A DNA stretch of 64,000 nucleotides from Bradyrhizobium huanghuaihaiense (GCF_007830635.1 NZ_VLLA01000014.1:1-64000), one strand, 5' to 3'. Positions 48,316 to 62,785 are shown, counted from the stretch's first letter. Numbers and translations are program-made. The notes: generated from the sequence alone by a model not told the origin.

Positions 48316-49542
48316 TCAGCGGTCGGTGTGGTCCTTCTCGGCCTGCGCCAGCTCAGCCGCCGCGAGATCGCCGCTGTCGGCGAGCCGCGCCTTGGCGGTG
48401 GTGTGGACGTGCTCGGCCAGCGTCGGCATACGCGCGATCAGGGCGTGGAAATCCTGCGCGTCGAGCACGAGGAGGCGCGTCTTGCGCGTCGCCGTCACCG
48501 TGCCGCTGCGTTTTGTCTTATGCAGCAGCGCGATCTCGCCGAAGAAGGTGCCGTCGGCAAGGCGCACCTGCTGGCTCGGCAGCGCGATCTCGACCTCGCC
48601 GGCGGTGATGAAATACATCGACGAGGCGGCATCGCCCCGCCGCACCAGGATCTCGCCCTGCTCGATGGTGCGGGCGCGCAACAGGCGCATGATGTCGGCG
48701 ATCTCGGCCGCGGACAGATGCGAGAACAGCGGCACCCGCGCCAGCATGCCCCATGTCACGACGAAATCGCGCCGCTTCACCTCTTCGGCGAACGCCGAGG
48801 AGATGATCGCGACCGGCAGCGCGATCATGGCGAAGCCGCTGATGATGGCGAAGGTGGAGATGAACTTGCCGAGCGGCGTCACCGGCACGACGTCGCCATA
48901 GCCGACGGTGCCGAGCGTCACGATCGCCCACCACATCGCCTGCGGGATGGTGCCGAGCTTGTCCGGCTGCACGTCGCGCTCGACGGCATAGAGCAGCGAG
49001 GCGAAGGTCAGGACCGCACCGATCAGGATGACAATGCAGCCGATCAGCGCGCGCCGCTCGGCATGGACGGCGGCGAGCAGCGAACGCATCGCCGGCGAAT
49101 AGCGGATCAGCTTGAAGAACGGCAGCACGCCGAGCCCGGCGAGCGTCGCGTGCCGCCCCGTCGCGAGCACGATCGCTGCGGGGAGGAACGCCATGAGGTC
49201 GATGATGCCGAGCGCGGAGAAGGCATAGGACAGCCGGTCGGACAGCGCCGAGCCTGTGCGCTGGGTGTGCCCCGCCACCGTCCACAGCCGCGCCAGATAT
49301 TCGAGCGCGAACACGATGACGGCGAAGACGGCGATCGCGCTGAATAGCACATCGAACCGCGCATCTAACTCCGGCACCGAGGCGAGGATCATCGCGGCCA
49401 CGTTGAGCACGATGACGCCGATGATGAGCTGGATGAAGCGCGACCCGACCGAATAGGCCAAGGGATCGTGCTCCAGCAATTCGTAGAGGCGATCCCGGAA
49501 GTCGGGATCGCCAAGCCCACGTCCTCGCGGAACGAGGCGCAT
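48316..49542 (-). CDS. Cyclic-nucleotide-gated potassium channel
   Basis: The 408-residue protein has six membrane segments, a K+ filter TVGYGD after the pore helix (MWWAIVTLGTVGYGD), and a C-terminal cyclic-nucleotide-binding domain with the phosphate cassette FFGEIALL and TKRSGTVTA, where the arginine contacts cAMP. This is the MlotiK1 layout of Rhizobiales. It starts 6 bases after the alaS stop on the same strand, so it may be read through from alaS. Confidence 0.93.
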   Translation of the reverse strand: MRLVPRGRGLGDPDFRDRLYELLEHDPLAYSVGSRFIQLIIGVIVLNVAAMILASVPELDARFDVLFSAIAVFAVIVFALEYLARLWTVAGHTQRTGSALSDRLSYAFSALGIIDLMAFLPAAIVLATGRHATLAGLGVLPFFKLIRYSPAMRSLLAAVHAERRALIGCIVILIGAVLTFASLLYAVERDVQPDKLGTIPQAMWWAIVTLGTVGYGDVVPVTPLGKFISTFAIISGFAMIALPVAIISSAFAEEVKRRDFVVTWGMLARVPLFSHLSAAEIADIMRLLRARTIEQGEILVRRGDAASSMYFITAGEVEIALPSQQVRLADGTFFGEIALLHKTKRSGTVTATRKTRLLVLDAQDFHALIARMPTLAEHVHTTAKARLADSGDLAAAELAQAEKDHTDR

Positions 49543-49548
49543 GGGCCT

Positions 49549-52227
<2,679 letters not shown>

Positions 52228-52403
52228 GTTCATCCAATCGGGTGTGCTTGGGCCCGCTGCCGCCGTCCAAACCGGAAATTAAGGCTGATATCTGCGGGCC
52301 AAAGCGCTTTTAGACAAGGCCAGCTTCGCTGTCCAGAAACTGTGCAAGGAGATCAGAGGGTTGCCGCAGGCGCGCAATCCGGTTGAAAGCCGCTGAAGTC
52401 GCG

Positions 52404-52433
52404 TTGACAGCCTTGGCTGGCCTGTGGTCTGTA
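52404..52433 (+). promoter_or_regulatory. Probable sigma-70 promoter of gcvT
   Basis: TTGACA (52404-52409), an 18-base spacer and TCTGTA (52428-52433) place a start just before the glycine riboswitch. The -35 is perfect and the -10 weak. Confidence 0.5.
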
Positions 52434-52449
52434 CCCATCTGTATCGTAC

Positions 52450-52630
52450 GGCCACGTCGGGAGAGACCGGCTTTAGGCAGCCGGCGCCGAAGGAGCAACC
52501 GCCCCGGAAACTCTCAGGCAAAAGGACCGCGTGGCTTTGACAGCATCTGGAAAGAGGCGCCGACGGGCTTAAGGCCCGGACCAGCGTCCGCCGACGGGAT
52601 AATACTCTCAGGCACAGCGACAGATGGGGC
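52450..52630 (+). promoter_or_regulatory. Tandem glycine riboswitch
   Basis: Two aptamers of the gcvT motif lie in series: the first about 52455-52534 (GGGAGAGACCGG, GCCGAAGGAGCAACC, AACTCTCAGGCAAAAGGACC) and the second about 52548-52629 (CTGGAAAGAGGCGCCGACGGG, CGCCGACGGGATAATACTCTC, then AGGCACAGCGACAG). They are joined by a short linker, as in known tandem glycine sensors. A GGGG-AATCCT-CCCC hairpin (about 52648-52661) before gcvT is the likely expression platform. Confidence 0.95.
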
Positions 52631-52683
52631 TTCGACTGGTGTCCATGGGGAATCCTCCCCGGGAACCGCCGAGGGCCCCTTAG

Positions 52684-53829
52684 ATGCTAGCGCACAGCCA
52701 AGACTCTCTGAAACGTACGCCCCTCCACAGCCTCCATGTCTCCCTGGGCGGCAAGATGGTGCCGTTCGCGGGCTATGACATGCCCGTGCAATACCCCGCG
52801 GGCGTGCTGAAGGAGCACCTTCATACCCGCACCCAAGCCGGCCTGTTCGACGTCTCCCATATGGGCCAGCTCCGCTTGCTGCCGAAATCCGGGAGGATCG
52901 AGGACGCCGCCCGCGCGCTGGAACGGCTGGTGCCGCAGGATATCGTGGCAATCGCCAAGGGGCGGCAGCGCTACGCCCAGTTCACCAATGCGGATGGCGG
53001 CATCCTGGACGACCTGATGGTCGCCAATTTCGGCGATCACCTGTTCCTGGTCGTCAACGCCGCCTGCAAGGAACAGGACGAGGCGCATCTGCGCGCGAAT
53101 CTGTCCGACGACTGCGTGATCGATTCGCTTGCCGACCGCGCGCTGATCGCGCTGCAGGGCCCGAAGGCCGAGGCGGTGCTGGCGAAATTCTGTGCAGCGG
53201 CACCGGCCATGAAGTTCATGGACGCCGGCCCGCATGAGGTCGCCGGCATCAAGTGCTTCGTCTCGCGCTCCGGCTACACCGGCGAGGACGGGTTCGAGAT
53301 CTCGGTTCCCGACAGCGATGCCGAACGCCTCGCCAGGATGCTGCTGGACAATCCGGACGTGTTGCCGATCGGCCTTGGCGCCCGCGACAGCCTGCGGCTG
53401 GAAGCCGGGCTCTGCCTCTACGGCCACGACATCGAGACCGCCACCACGCCGGTCGAGGCCGCGCTGGAATGGTCGGTGCAGAAGAGCCGCCGCAGCGGCG
53501 GCGCCCGTGCCGGCGGCTTTCCCGGTGCGGAAAAGATTCTGGCGCATTTCGACAATGGCGCATCCCGTCGTCGCGTCGGCCTGCTCGCCGAGAGCCGTGC
53601 GCCGGTGCGCGAGGGCGCGCTGCTGTTTGCCGACAGCGCGGGCGGCGAGCCCGTCGGAAAGGTCACATCGGGCGGTTTTGGCCCGAGCCTGAGCGCGCCG
53701 GTGGCGATGGGCTACGTGCCCGTGAGCCTGAGCGCGCTCGGCACGAAACTCTTCGCCGAAGTGCGCGGCCAGCGACTGCCGCTCGTGGTCGCCGCCATGC
53801 CCTTCGTGAAAAACACCTACAAACGCTGA
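52684..53829 (+). CDS. gcvT: Glycine cleavage system T protein (aminomethyltransferase)
   Basis: Transfers the aminomethyl carbon from the H protein to tetrahydrofolate, releasing ammonia. The 381-residue protein shows LGGKMVPFAGYDMPVQYP, FDVSHMGQ, DDLMVANFGDHLFLVVNA, the folate-site GYTGEDGFEISV and GLGARDSLRLEAGLCLYGHD. It is the first gene after the riboswitch and is followed by gcvH ten bases later. Confidence 0.96.
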   Translation: MLAHSQDSLKRTPLHSLHVSLGGKMVPFAGYDMPVQYPAGVLKEHLHTRTQAGLFDVSHMGQLRLLPKSGRIEDAARALERLVPQDIVAIAKGRQRYAQFTNADGGILDDLMVANFGDHLFLVVNAACKEQDEAHLRANLSDDCVIDSLADRALIALQGPKAEAVLAKFCAAAPAMKFMDAGPHEVAGIKCFVSRSGYTGEDGFEISVPDSDAERLARMLLDNPDVLPIGLGARDSLRLEAGLCLYGHDIETATTPVEAALEWSVQKSRRSGGARAGGFPGAEKILAHFDNGASRRRVGLLAESRAPVREGALLFADSAGGEPVGKVTSGGFGPSLSAPVAMGYVPVSLSALGTKLFAEVRGQRLPLVVAAMPFVKNTYKR

Positions 53830-53839
53830 GGACGAGACA

Positions 53840-54208
53840 ATGACCACGACGCTGTACACTTCCGATCATGAATGGCTCGCCATCGACGGCGATACCGCCA
53901 CGGTCGGCATCACCGACTACGCGCAGCAGCAGCTCGGCGACGTCGTCTTCGTCGAATTGCCCAAGGTCGGCCGCAGCTTGAAGAAGGCGGAAGCCGCAGC
54001 GGTGGTCGAGTCCGTGAAGGCCGCCTCCGACGTCTACGCCCCAATTACCGGCGAAGTGCTCGAGACCAACGAGGCGCTGGCCGCCGAGCCGGCGCTGATC
54101 AATTCGGATGCGCAAGGCGCGGCCTGGTTCTTCAAGATCAAGATTGCCAACAAAAGCGAGCTCGGCGGCCTCATGGATGAAGCCGCCTACAAGGCACATA
54201 CGGCGTGA
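53840..54208 (+). CDS. gcvH: Glycine cleavage system H protein
   Basis: The lipoylated carrier of the glycine cleavage complex. The 122-residue protein has the lipoyl lysine K60 in VVESVKAASDVYAP, the N-terminal YTSDHEWLAIDG and GITDYAQQQLGDVVFVELP. It is cotranscribed with gcvT. Confidence 0.97.
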   Translation: MTTTLYTSDHEWLAIDGDTATVGITDYAQQQLGDVVFVELPKVGRSLKKAEAAAVVESVKAASDVYAPITGEVLETNEALAAEPALINSDAQGAAWFFKIKIANKSELGGLMDEAAYKAHTA

Positions 54209-54229
54209 GATGAAGCAGACCCAAGCGAT

Positions 54230-54331
54230 CGTCATGCCCCGCGAAGGCGGGGCATCCAGTAGCCACCGGCAGCACGGATTGAACCGAGAGGCCGCGGCGT
54301 ACTGGATCGTCCGCCTTCGCGGACGATGACG
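54230..54331. repeat. Palindromic repeat between gcvH and gcvP
   Basis: GTCATGCCCCGCGAAGGCGG at the left, CCGCCTTCGCGGACGATGAC at the right, with CATCCAGTA/TACTGGAT inner arms. It interrupts the gcv operon but leaves no terminator U-tract. Confidence 0.75.
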
Positions 54332-54357
54332 GCGAGAGACATTTCTAGCGAGGACCC

Positions 54358-57225
<2,868 letters not shown>

Positions 57226-57242
57226 GACGCGACGGAGGTCTC

Positions 57243-57332
57243 GTAGGGTGGGCAAAGCGCAAGCGTGCCCACCACCTTTGCACGCGGTGAATGATGGTGG
57301 GCACAGCGCTTACGCGCCTTTGCCCACCCTAC
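57243..57332. repeat. Palindromic repeat, family C (copy 3)
   Basis: GTAGGGTGGGCAAAGCGCAAG at the left, CGCCTTTGCCCACCCTAC at the right, with GTGCCCACCA/TGGTGGGCAC arms. A further CCCACCCTACGG piece follows at 57342. Confidence 0.85.
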
Positions 57333-57346
57333 GGCACTAACCCACC

Positions 57347-58348
57347 CTACGGCCCTTGGGGCGCAACCAGCGAACGCCCCTGCGCATCCCAGCGCCAAAG
57401 CCGTTCGTTGGTAAGAAGCGTACCACCCCACCAGCGCCGAATCGGATTGAGCCGACGAAAATCCTCGCGGCCTTCAAGAACCGCTTTGCCAAACTCCGTC
57501 AGCGACAGCCGGCTGCGGCGAAAGGCAGCGTTGCGGCTTCTTGCATTGTCCGGGTCGAGTGTCGCCAGCTTGCCGTCCAGACCCGCAACGGCGGGCGCCG
57601 GGCCGAATGCGAGTCCTTCGAGCAGCGTGCCCAACTCCCACGGATCGAACACGCGCGCTCCAAGCGTGCCAGGCCGAAACAGCTCATCGGTGCGATTGTG
57701 CCCGCTTGCGATCTTTTCGAGAAGCCGCATCTCGGTCGCCCCCAGGCCCGTCACCGGCGCGGGCAGTTCCGAGAGCAGATCTTCCATGGCCGGCTTCAGG
57801 AAGGACAGCTTGCCGAGCGGCCTGTCGAGCAGCCCGGCGCAAAGCTCGGGCGTCGGCGCTTGGTAGGCCTCCCAGGCTGTGCTGGCGATCCCAAAATCGT
57901 TTTCTGCGATATCGAACGGCCGCACGTCGCGATGACGAAGCTCTGCGGGATCTGCTCCGCGCAGGTCGAAATCGACGCATAACAATCTCAGGCTCTCAGC
58001 GACGGATGGCTCGGAACGCAGGTAATCGAGGATCCAGATCAACTGCAATTGACTGTTGGGTTCAGGGTCGAACCACAGCTCGATGCGATCGACCCCGTAA
58101 GTCTTGAAGACCCAGAGCAACGGACATCCCCGAGTCTCGCGCGTGACAAAGGGCGATTGACGGACGAAGTCAGACCAGTGGATCTCGTCGAACATCCTGG
58201 ATATGCGCGAGTCGAGATAGCAACTGAGGTGGTCAGGCGACGGAAGTGGCCCCGACACGAAGCGATAGATGAACGGGACGACCATATCGGCGCGATCGGC
58301 GTGGGCAAGACCAACGCCGGACGAACTGGTCAGGATCACACACTTCAT
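57347..58348 (-). CDS. DUF1835-like protein of unknown function
   Basis: The 333-residue soluble protein resembles the DUF1835 family in its N-terminus (ILTSSSGVGLAHADRADMVVPF) and in a C-terminal LTEFGKAVLEGREDF...RRWWGGTLL...LWRWD pattern. The middle contains an acidic segment and LTELG-like helix (LGATEMRLLEKIASGHNRTDELF). Enzyme activity is not known for the family. It is convergent with gcvP and lies downstream of recA on the same strand, separated by the recA terminator. Confidence 0.65.
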   Translation of the reverse strand: MKCVILTSSSGVGLAHADRADMVVPFIYRFVSGPLPSPDHLSCYLDSRISRMFDEIHWSDFVRQSPFVTRETRGCPLLWVFKTYGVDRIELWFDPEPNSQLQLIWILDYLRSEPSVAESLRLLCVDFDLRGADPAELRHRDVRPFDIAENDFGIASTAWEAYQAPTPELCAGLLDRPLGKLSFLKPAMEDLLSELPAPVTGLGATEMRLLEKIASGHNRTDELFRPGTLGARVFDPWELGTLLEGLAFGPAPAVAGLDGKLATLDPDNARSRNAAFRRSRLSLTEFGKAVLEGREDFRRLNPIRRWWGGTLLTNERLWRWDAQGRSLVAPQGP

Positions 58349-58369
58349 CGTCGGCGCGCCCCACCCTCA

Positions 58370-58422
58370 CGCAAAACGAAACGGGCACCGAAGACGTCGG
58401 CAACTCAACGTCCTCAGTGCCC
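58370..58422 (-). terminator. Terminator of recA
   Basis: On the minus strand, GGGCACTGAGGACGT and ACGTCTTCGGTGCCC form a long stem (58383-58422 in plus coordinates) followed by GTTTCGTTTTGCG. It lies 32 bases after the recA stop. Confidence 0.85.
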
Positions 58423-58453
58423 GCTCCTCGCGAAAGCTTTTCCGCGTTAGGTC

Positions 58454-59542
<1,089 letters not shown>

Positions 59543-59613
59543 TGGGTCGTGCTCCTTATGGCGAGGATTCGCTAGGGGGACAAACGATTGAGAGGCGGGC
59601 CGGCGATAAAAAC

Positions 59614-59649
59614 AATGTACCCTATTTGTTCTAGGTTCGCAATATGTTC
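59614..59649 (-). promoter_or_regulatory. recA promoter with alphaproteobacterial LexA box
   Basis: On the minus strand, GAACATATTGCGAAC (59649-59635) is a perfect GAAC-N7-GAAC LexA site. It overlaps a -35 TTGCGA (59642-59637), which a 17-base spacer separates from a -10 TACATT (59619-59614). LexA would therefore occlude the -35. Confidence 0.9.
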
Positions 59650-59708
59650 TTTTGCGGATACCGTCCGTATTTGACCCCCAAGCGTCCTATTTAGATTTCG
59701 TTAGTGTC

Positions 59709-59939
59709 CTAATTAACTAGCGCGGACTGGACGGCCATGATGCCAAGTCCGATGTCAGCTACGGCAATCAGGCAAACGACAATCCAGAACGAAGCGGGGT
59801 CATCTTGCCGGACCAGCCAAGTTTCATTCCCGCCTCTAATTCCAGCCCACAGTTTCCCCGAGTCGATGCCGCGCAATAGGTATCGGCAGACAATAATCCC
59901 CGCCACGGCAAAGAACACGACATAGGCCGCTCTGGCCAT
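59709..59939 (-). CDS. Small two-helix membrane protein, unknown
   Basis: The 76-residue protein has two hydrophobic segments (ARAAYVVFFAVAGIIVCRYLL, and FWIVVCLIAVADIGLGIMAV) joined by a polar loop containing GIRGGNETWLVRQDD. Composition is lower in GC than recA. No family recognised. It begins the small-gene island. Confidence 0.55.
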   Translation of the reverse strand: MARAAYVVFFAVAGIIVCRYLLRGIDSGKLWAGIRGGNETWLVRQDDPASFWIVVCLIAVADIGLGIMAVQSALVN

Positions 59940-59955
59940 TATCCCAAACTCTTCT

Positions 59956-59980
59956 AGGCCGCCTCTGTGGCGGCCTCTTT
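59956..59980 (+). terminator. GGCCGCC hairpin 1
   Basis: AGGCCGCC and GGCGGCCT form an 8-bp stem around TCTGT, followed by CTTT. One of a recurring set in this island. Confidence 0.65.
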
Positions 59981-60102
59981 CACGGCTGCGTACCAGTCTT
60001 CGCGGCTGAGGAACTATCAGCCTAGCAGCGCATCTCTAAGATGCCCCCAGCACGAAAGGTGCCCCCCCGACTGCTGGAGGAAAACCCCATCAGCGGGTTG
60101 GC

Positions 60103-60128
60103 GGCCCCCACTTGGGGCCGTTTATATT
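60103..60128 (+). terminator. GGCCCC/GGGGCC hairpin
   Basis: GGCCCC (60103-60108) and GGGGCC (60114-60119) around CACTT, followed by GTTTATATT. Confidence 0.6.
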
Positions 60129-60137
60129 CAAAGATAA

Positions 60138-60157
60138 GGCCGCCTCAGTTGGCGGCC
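60138..60157 (+). terminator. GGCCGCC hairpin 2
   Basis: GGCCGCC and GGCGGCC around TCAGTT; a 7-bp stem, followed by CC rather than a clear T-run. Confidence 0.55.
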
Positions 60158-60318
60158 CCATCATTGTCTGAGTCTTTCCTCTTCGTCTTCGAATAGCGCG
60201 ATATTCGCTTCAAGCCTCTTGAGCAGGCGACGCGCATCTAGGACAGCACCCGATTTCCGCCTGATTGAGTTCGAAGCGCCCCCAGGTCGCGGAACCAAGG
60301 AACCTAACATGAGTTAAG

Positions 60319-60337
60319 CTCCCGGCTTGACCGGGAG
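60319..60337 (+). promoter_or_regulatory. Hairpin covering the ribosome binding site of the 60344 gene
   Basis: CTCCCGG (60319-60325) and CCGGGAG (60331-60337) form a perfect 7-bp stem with a CTTGA loop. The right arm contains GGGAG, the Shine-Dalgarno sequence six bases before the ATG at 60344. Confidence 0.55.
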
Positions 60338-60343
60338 ACGCTA

Positions 60344-60526
60344 ATGGCAACAGGCGACTTGGAATGGCTTTCCGAACAGATCGAACTAAAAATGGAACGG
60401 ATGCGCGCCAAGACCGAGCGCGAGAGGGCAATGCTTCAGCGATCTTTCGAATTGCTTGCCAAGGCAAAAGAGCTGCTTAGCGAGCCCGCCCCGGAGGTCT
60501 GGCCGTCGAGACAGCCCCAAAAGTAG
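60344..60526 (+). CDS. Small coiled-coil protein, unknown
   Basis: The 60-residue protein is a single long charged helix (EWLSEQIELKMERMRAKTERERAMLQRSFELLAKAKELL) with heptad-like hydrophobics, then a polar tail. A GGGAG site precedes the ATG but lies in a hairpin. No family recognised. Confidence 0.6.
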   Translation: MATGDLEWLSEQIELKMERMRAKTERERAMLQRSFELLAKAKELLSEPAPEVWPSRQPQK

Positions 60527-60607
60527 GTCGTGCCACAGTCTGAATTTTGCTGGTGCTTAGGAACCTATCCGCGCTTTCGTACTTGGGCCCGGTTATTGGG
60601 TTACGTC

Positions 60608-60781
60608 ATGACTGCGCATCACGAAGAGAAGTCGTCGGCTCTGGTTCCACCAAAGACGGCACCAAGGTGCCCGGCCTGCGCATCCTTTCCCAGACTGGCA
60701 TATTCGATGCTGGACCCCCGGCGCGGCCGAACTGTACGCCTTTACGAATGCCAGTGCGGCGAACGTATTTGGGACGATTAA
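60608..60781 (+). CDS. Small zinc-ribbon-like protein
   Basis: The 57-residue protein has CPAC followed 30 residues later by CQCGE, four cysteines consistent with a zinc ribbon. The linker contains YSMLDPRRGRTVRLYEC, like many phage-borne or orphan ribbons. An upstream in-frame start exists (60530), but the ATG at 60608 fits the small domain. Confidence 0.6.
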   Translation: MTAHHEEKSSALVPPKTAPRCPACASFPRLAYSMLDPRRGRTVRLYECQCGERIWDD

Positions 60782-60841
60782 GGCCGACGCTGTTGACGTG
60801 GTTTCGCTAGCAACCATCGGTTAAAAGGCGCATTGTTCCTG

Positions 60842-60926
60842 CATCACCGGCCGAGGCTCTGCCCGTAGGCGTCGGTGGCTGAGAGACCGAGAGCGCTCCC
60901 GCCTGCAAAGCGAAGGGAGCGCCGTC
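60842..60926 (+). promoter_or_regulatory. Conserved structured leader, copy 1
   Basis: The 85 bases before the ATG at 60927 match those before 62931 except for two substitutions and two single-base gaps. TCGGT (60872-60876) pairs with ACCGA (60886-60890). GCGCTCCC (60893-60900) pairs with GGGAGCGC (60915-60922), which holds the GGGAG ribosome binding site. The leader is much better conserved between the copies than the proteins are. Confidence 0.7.
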
Positions 60927-61157
60927 ATGGCCGACCATTCCCAGATCCGTCGCGCGCGTAATCTGGCTGCCGAGATCGCGAAGCAGAACGACAAGATCCG
61001 CCAGATAACGGCTGAAGCGGCCGAAGCGCTCAAGCTGCCCAAGCCCGACACCTTCCTCGGGCGCAAGACCCAAGAGCCGTTCCGGGACGAAGACCCGTTG
61101 GAACGCGTGGATATTCATAACCTCATCCACAGCGAGTTGCAGCCGCCGAAGCCGTAG
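60927..61157 (+). CDS. Small protein of a two-member paralogous family, member 1
   Basis: The 76-residue protein begins MADHSQIRRARNLAAEIAKQ and has a helical N-terminal half and the motif PDTFLGRKTQEPF near residue 40-52, shared with member 2 at 62931. About half of the aligned residues are identical. A C-terminal extension (LERVDIHNLIHSELQPPKP) is unique to this copy. No known family was recognised. Confidence 0.7.
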   Translation: MADHSQIRRARNLAAEIAKQNDKIRQITAEAAEALKLPKPDTFLGRKTQEPFRDEDPLERVDIHNLIHSELQPPKP

Positions 61158-61308
61158 GGGCCGCCCATAAGAACTGGCACAAGCTGCGTAGCGTTGATCC
61201 CTACTACGCCATGCTGCCGTATGGGCAATGACCTCCGGTACAAGGTTCTTGTGATCGTCGGGACAACCTGTCGGTGGCGGTGGTTGCCGTCGCCATCCTC
61301 ATGTTTTA

Positions 61309-61332
61309 AGGCCGCCTCCGTTGGCGGCCTCC
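61309..61332 (+). terminator. GGCCGCC hairpin 3
   Basis: AGGCCGCC (61309-61316) and GGCGGCCT (61323-61330) around TCCGTT, followed by CCTCC. Confidence 0.6.
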
Positions 61333-61637
61333 TCCCCATCCACATCGATCAGATCGAAACTGCCCTCCAACAATTGGAGCCAGGCTGTCCGCATTTGATC
61401 ACAAGTGTCCCAGTTTGCTCTGAGGGTGTCCCAACTCTCGTGGCGTCCTCAAGAAGCTTCGCGGCCCCCTTGAACCAAAGGCCAGCCGTAAAGAACCGAA
61501 CGACTTGGATTTTGCGCCGGCTGTGCACGTCGCGGTGTTGTGCCCCCGATTCCGTTGCTGGTTGGCCGCGTCACAAGCCTGTGGCATGGCCGTTGCACAT
61601 TGAGCTCAACTGAGATTTCAGCGCTCAGTTAGAAAAT

Positions 61638-61680
61638 AAAGCGCCGCCGGGACGTTTATTTCGAGCCCGGCCGCGCTTTT
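61638..61680 (+). terminator. Terminator-like hairpin
   Basis: AAAGCGCCGCCGGG and CCCGGCCGCGCTTTT form a long stem with one mismatch, followed by T residues. No gene directly before it was recognised. Confidence 0.6.
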
Positions 61681-61797
61681 CTCAATCCTGATACGGCCAT
61701 TCGCCGTCATAAATCCGTAATTCTACGGCACCCGAACCTTCCCGCTATTCCCGGTCTTGTCTAGGGATCAGCGACTGAAAGACGGGGAACGTGAGTG

Positions 61798-61965
61798 ATG
61801 ACGGAACCGACCCATCTTGGCGTGGCGCCAAAAGATCGCCTGTTGGACGCAGCCCGCAAGGAGCTGATCGAGTTCGAACGGCGAGAAATGGAGTTTCGCA
61901 AGAAGGACCGCGAGGAGCGTGCGGCGGAGCTTCACCTTCCTCTGGATCGGATCAAGATCCACTGA
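61798..61965 (+). CDS. Small charged helical protein, unknown
   Basis: The 55-residue protein consists mostly of one amphipathic helix (LLDAARKELIEFERREMEFR, then KKDREERAAELHLPLD). GGGGAA lies upstream of the ATG. Coding composition and the strong start suggest a real gene; no family recognised. Confidence 0.55.
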   Translation: MTEPTHLGVAPKDRLLDAARKELIEFERREMEFRKKDREERAAELHLPLDRIKIH

Positions 61966-62025
61966 GGCGAATGCCGACAGGGGCTTGCCCCCAGAACCTT
62001 TGCAGTGCGCCCGGGTTATCCCGGC

Positions 62026-62115
62026 ATGTATCGCCTCTGGTATTTTGCCGCCTTCATCGCGGTCACCGCGACGGCCTTCGGCGCCTTGGTGGCGTTCGAC
62101 AAATTCCTCGGATGA
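62026..62115 (+). CDS. Tiny single-pass membrane peptide
   Basis: The 29-residue frame encodes one hydrophobic helix (RLWYFAAFIAVTATAFGALV) and a short FDKFLG tail and ends just before the hairpin at 62119. Its length limits certainty. Confidence 0.4.
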   Translation: MYRLWYFAAFIAVTATAFGALVAFDKFLG

Positions 62116-62118
62116 CGC

Positions 62119-62146
62119 GAGGCCGCCTCGGTGGCCGGCCTCTTTT
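62119..62146 (+). terminator. GGCCGCC hairpin 4
   Basis: GAGGCCG pairs with CGGCCTC across CCTCGGTGGC, followed by TTTT; directly after the tiny membrane-peptide stop. Confidence 0.65.
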
Positions 62147-62224
62147 ATTCGTGGGATTGCAAGCAGCTGATCTGGGACGGCGCATCCATCGGAAATTAAC
62201 TAGGTTAGTCCGGCCGGTTCCCGC

Positions 62225-62250
62225 AAGGCCGCCAGCCTGTGCGGCTTCCT
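62225..62250 (+). terminator. GGCCGCC-like hairpin 5
   Basis: AAGGCCGC and GCGGCTTCCTT around CAGCCTGT; a degenerate member of the set. Confidence 0.45.
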
Positions 62251-62302
62251 TCTGTTGATCCAGCGCAAACATCATTCCCTCGCACGGCAGACCATCCGGG
62301 CC

Positions 62303-62437
62303 ATGACCGATCCAGGTAAACCGACTGAGGGTAAGGAAGCCAAGCCATCGCGCTTGGACGAGGCGCGCCGGATCATTGAGGAATACGCCGCCGACCTCCG
62401 CGAGATCATCATGCAGTTGCGCCGCAAGCTGAATTGA
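62303..62437 (+). CDS. Small helical protein, unknown
   Basis: The 44-residue protein (start MTDPGKPTEGKEAKPSRLDE) has a basic-acidic N-terminus and an amphipathic C-terminal helix (EARRIIEEYAADLREIIMQL, ending RRKLN). Its TGA overlaps the first base of a terminator-like GGCCGCC hairpin. Confidence 0.5.
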   Translation: MTDPGKPTEGKEAKPSRLDEARRIIEEYAADLREIIMQLRRKLN

Positions 62438-62463
62438 GGCCGCCTCAGTTGACGGCCTCTTTC
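62436..62463 (+). terminator. GGCCGCC hairpin 6
   Basis: GAGGCCG (62436-62442) and CGGCCTC (62453-62459) around CCTCAGTTGA, followed by TTTC; it begins at the stop of the 62303 gene. Confidence 0.7.
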
Positions 62464-62584
62464 AACTCGTCCTTCGGGATCGTGCGGCAATTGAGTGTCT
62501 TCGGGAACCGGAACGCCAGCTACGGCATATTGGATTCGTGAAATTCAAACCCAACGGTTAGGACCCGTCAGACGAGGTTGTGTC

Positions 62585-62785
62585 ATGCAGCGACGCCGCC
62601 GTTTCGCGCAAACCGTATCCCTGGAAGAACGCCTTGCCGAAGAAGCAAAACGCCTCCGAGAAAAAGCCAGATCTCTCCCTCCCGGTCCGCTACGGGACGA
62701 CGCCCTCCGCAAGGCCCGCCAGGCCGAGACCGGTTCGCACATGAGCCAGTGGCTGAGATCGCCCGGCCTCCAGCCGCCGGACTGA
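62585..62785 (+). CDS. Small basic helical protein, unknown
   Basis: The 66-residue protein has a strongly charged helix (SLEERLAEEAKRLREKARSL) and PPGPLRDDALRKARQAETGSHMSQWLRSPG at its C-terminus, a tail recalling small orphan proteins of Bradyrhizobium. No family recognised. Confidence 0.55.
   Translation: MQRRRRFAQTVSLEERLAEEAKRLREKARSLPPGPLRDDALRKARQAETGSHMSQWLRSPGLQPPD

Larger units (their letters stand above)
59940..60343. other. 404 bases with no supported gene, rich in hairpins
   Basis: Contains hairpins at 59956-59980, 60103-60128 and 60138-60157 and the RBS hairpin at 60319. A 51-codon frame near 60044 runs through two of the hairpins and is not believed. Confidence 0.5.
61158..61797. 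other. 640 bases with no convincing gene
   Basis: Holds the GGCCGCC hairpin at 61309 and a terminator-like hairpin at 61638. Open frames here have poor composition and no start signals. It may hold decayed mobile DNA. Confidence 0.45.

Noticed and set aside
60044..60199. A 51-codon frame in the hairpin region
   Set aside because: It reads through two terminator-like hairpins and has no ribosome binding site.
60872..60890. CTGAGA in the small-gene leaders as part of a TPP riboswitch
   Set aside because: The rest of the TPP motif (ACCTGATC region and helices) is absent.
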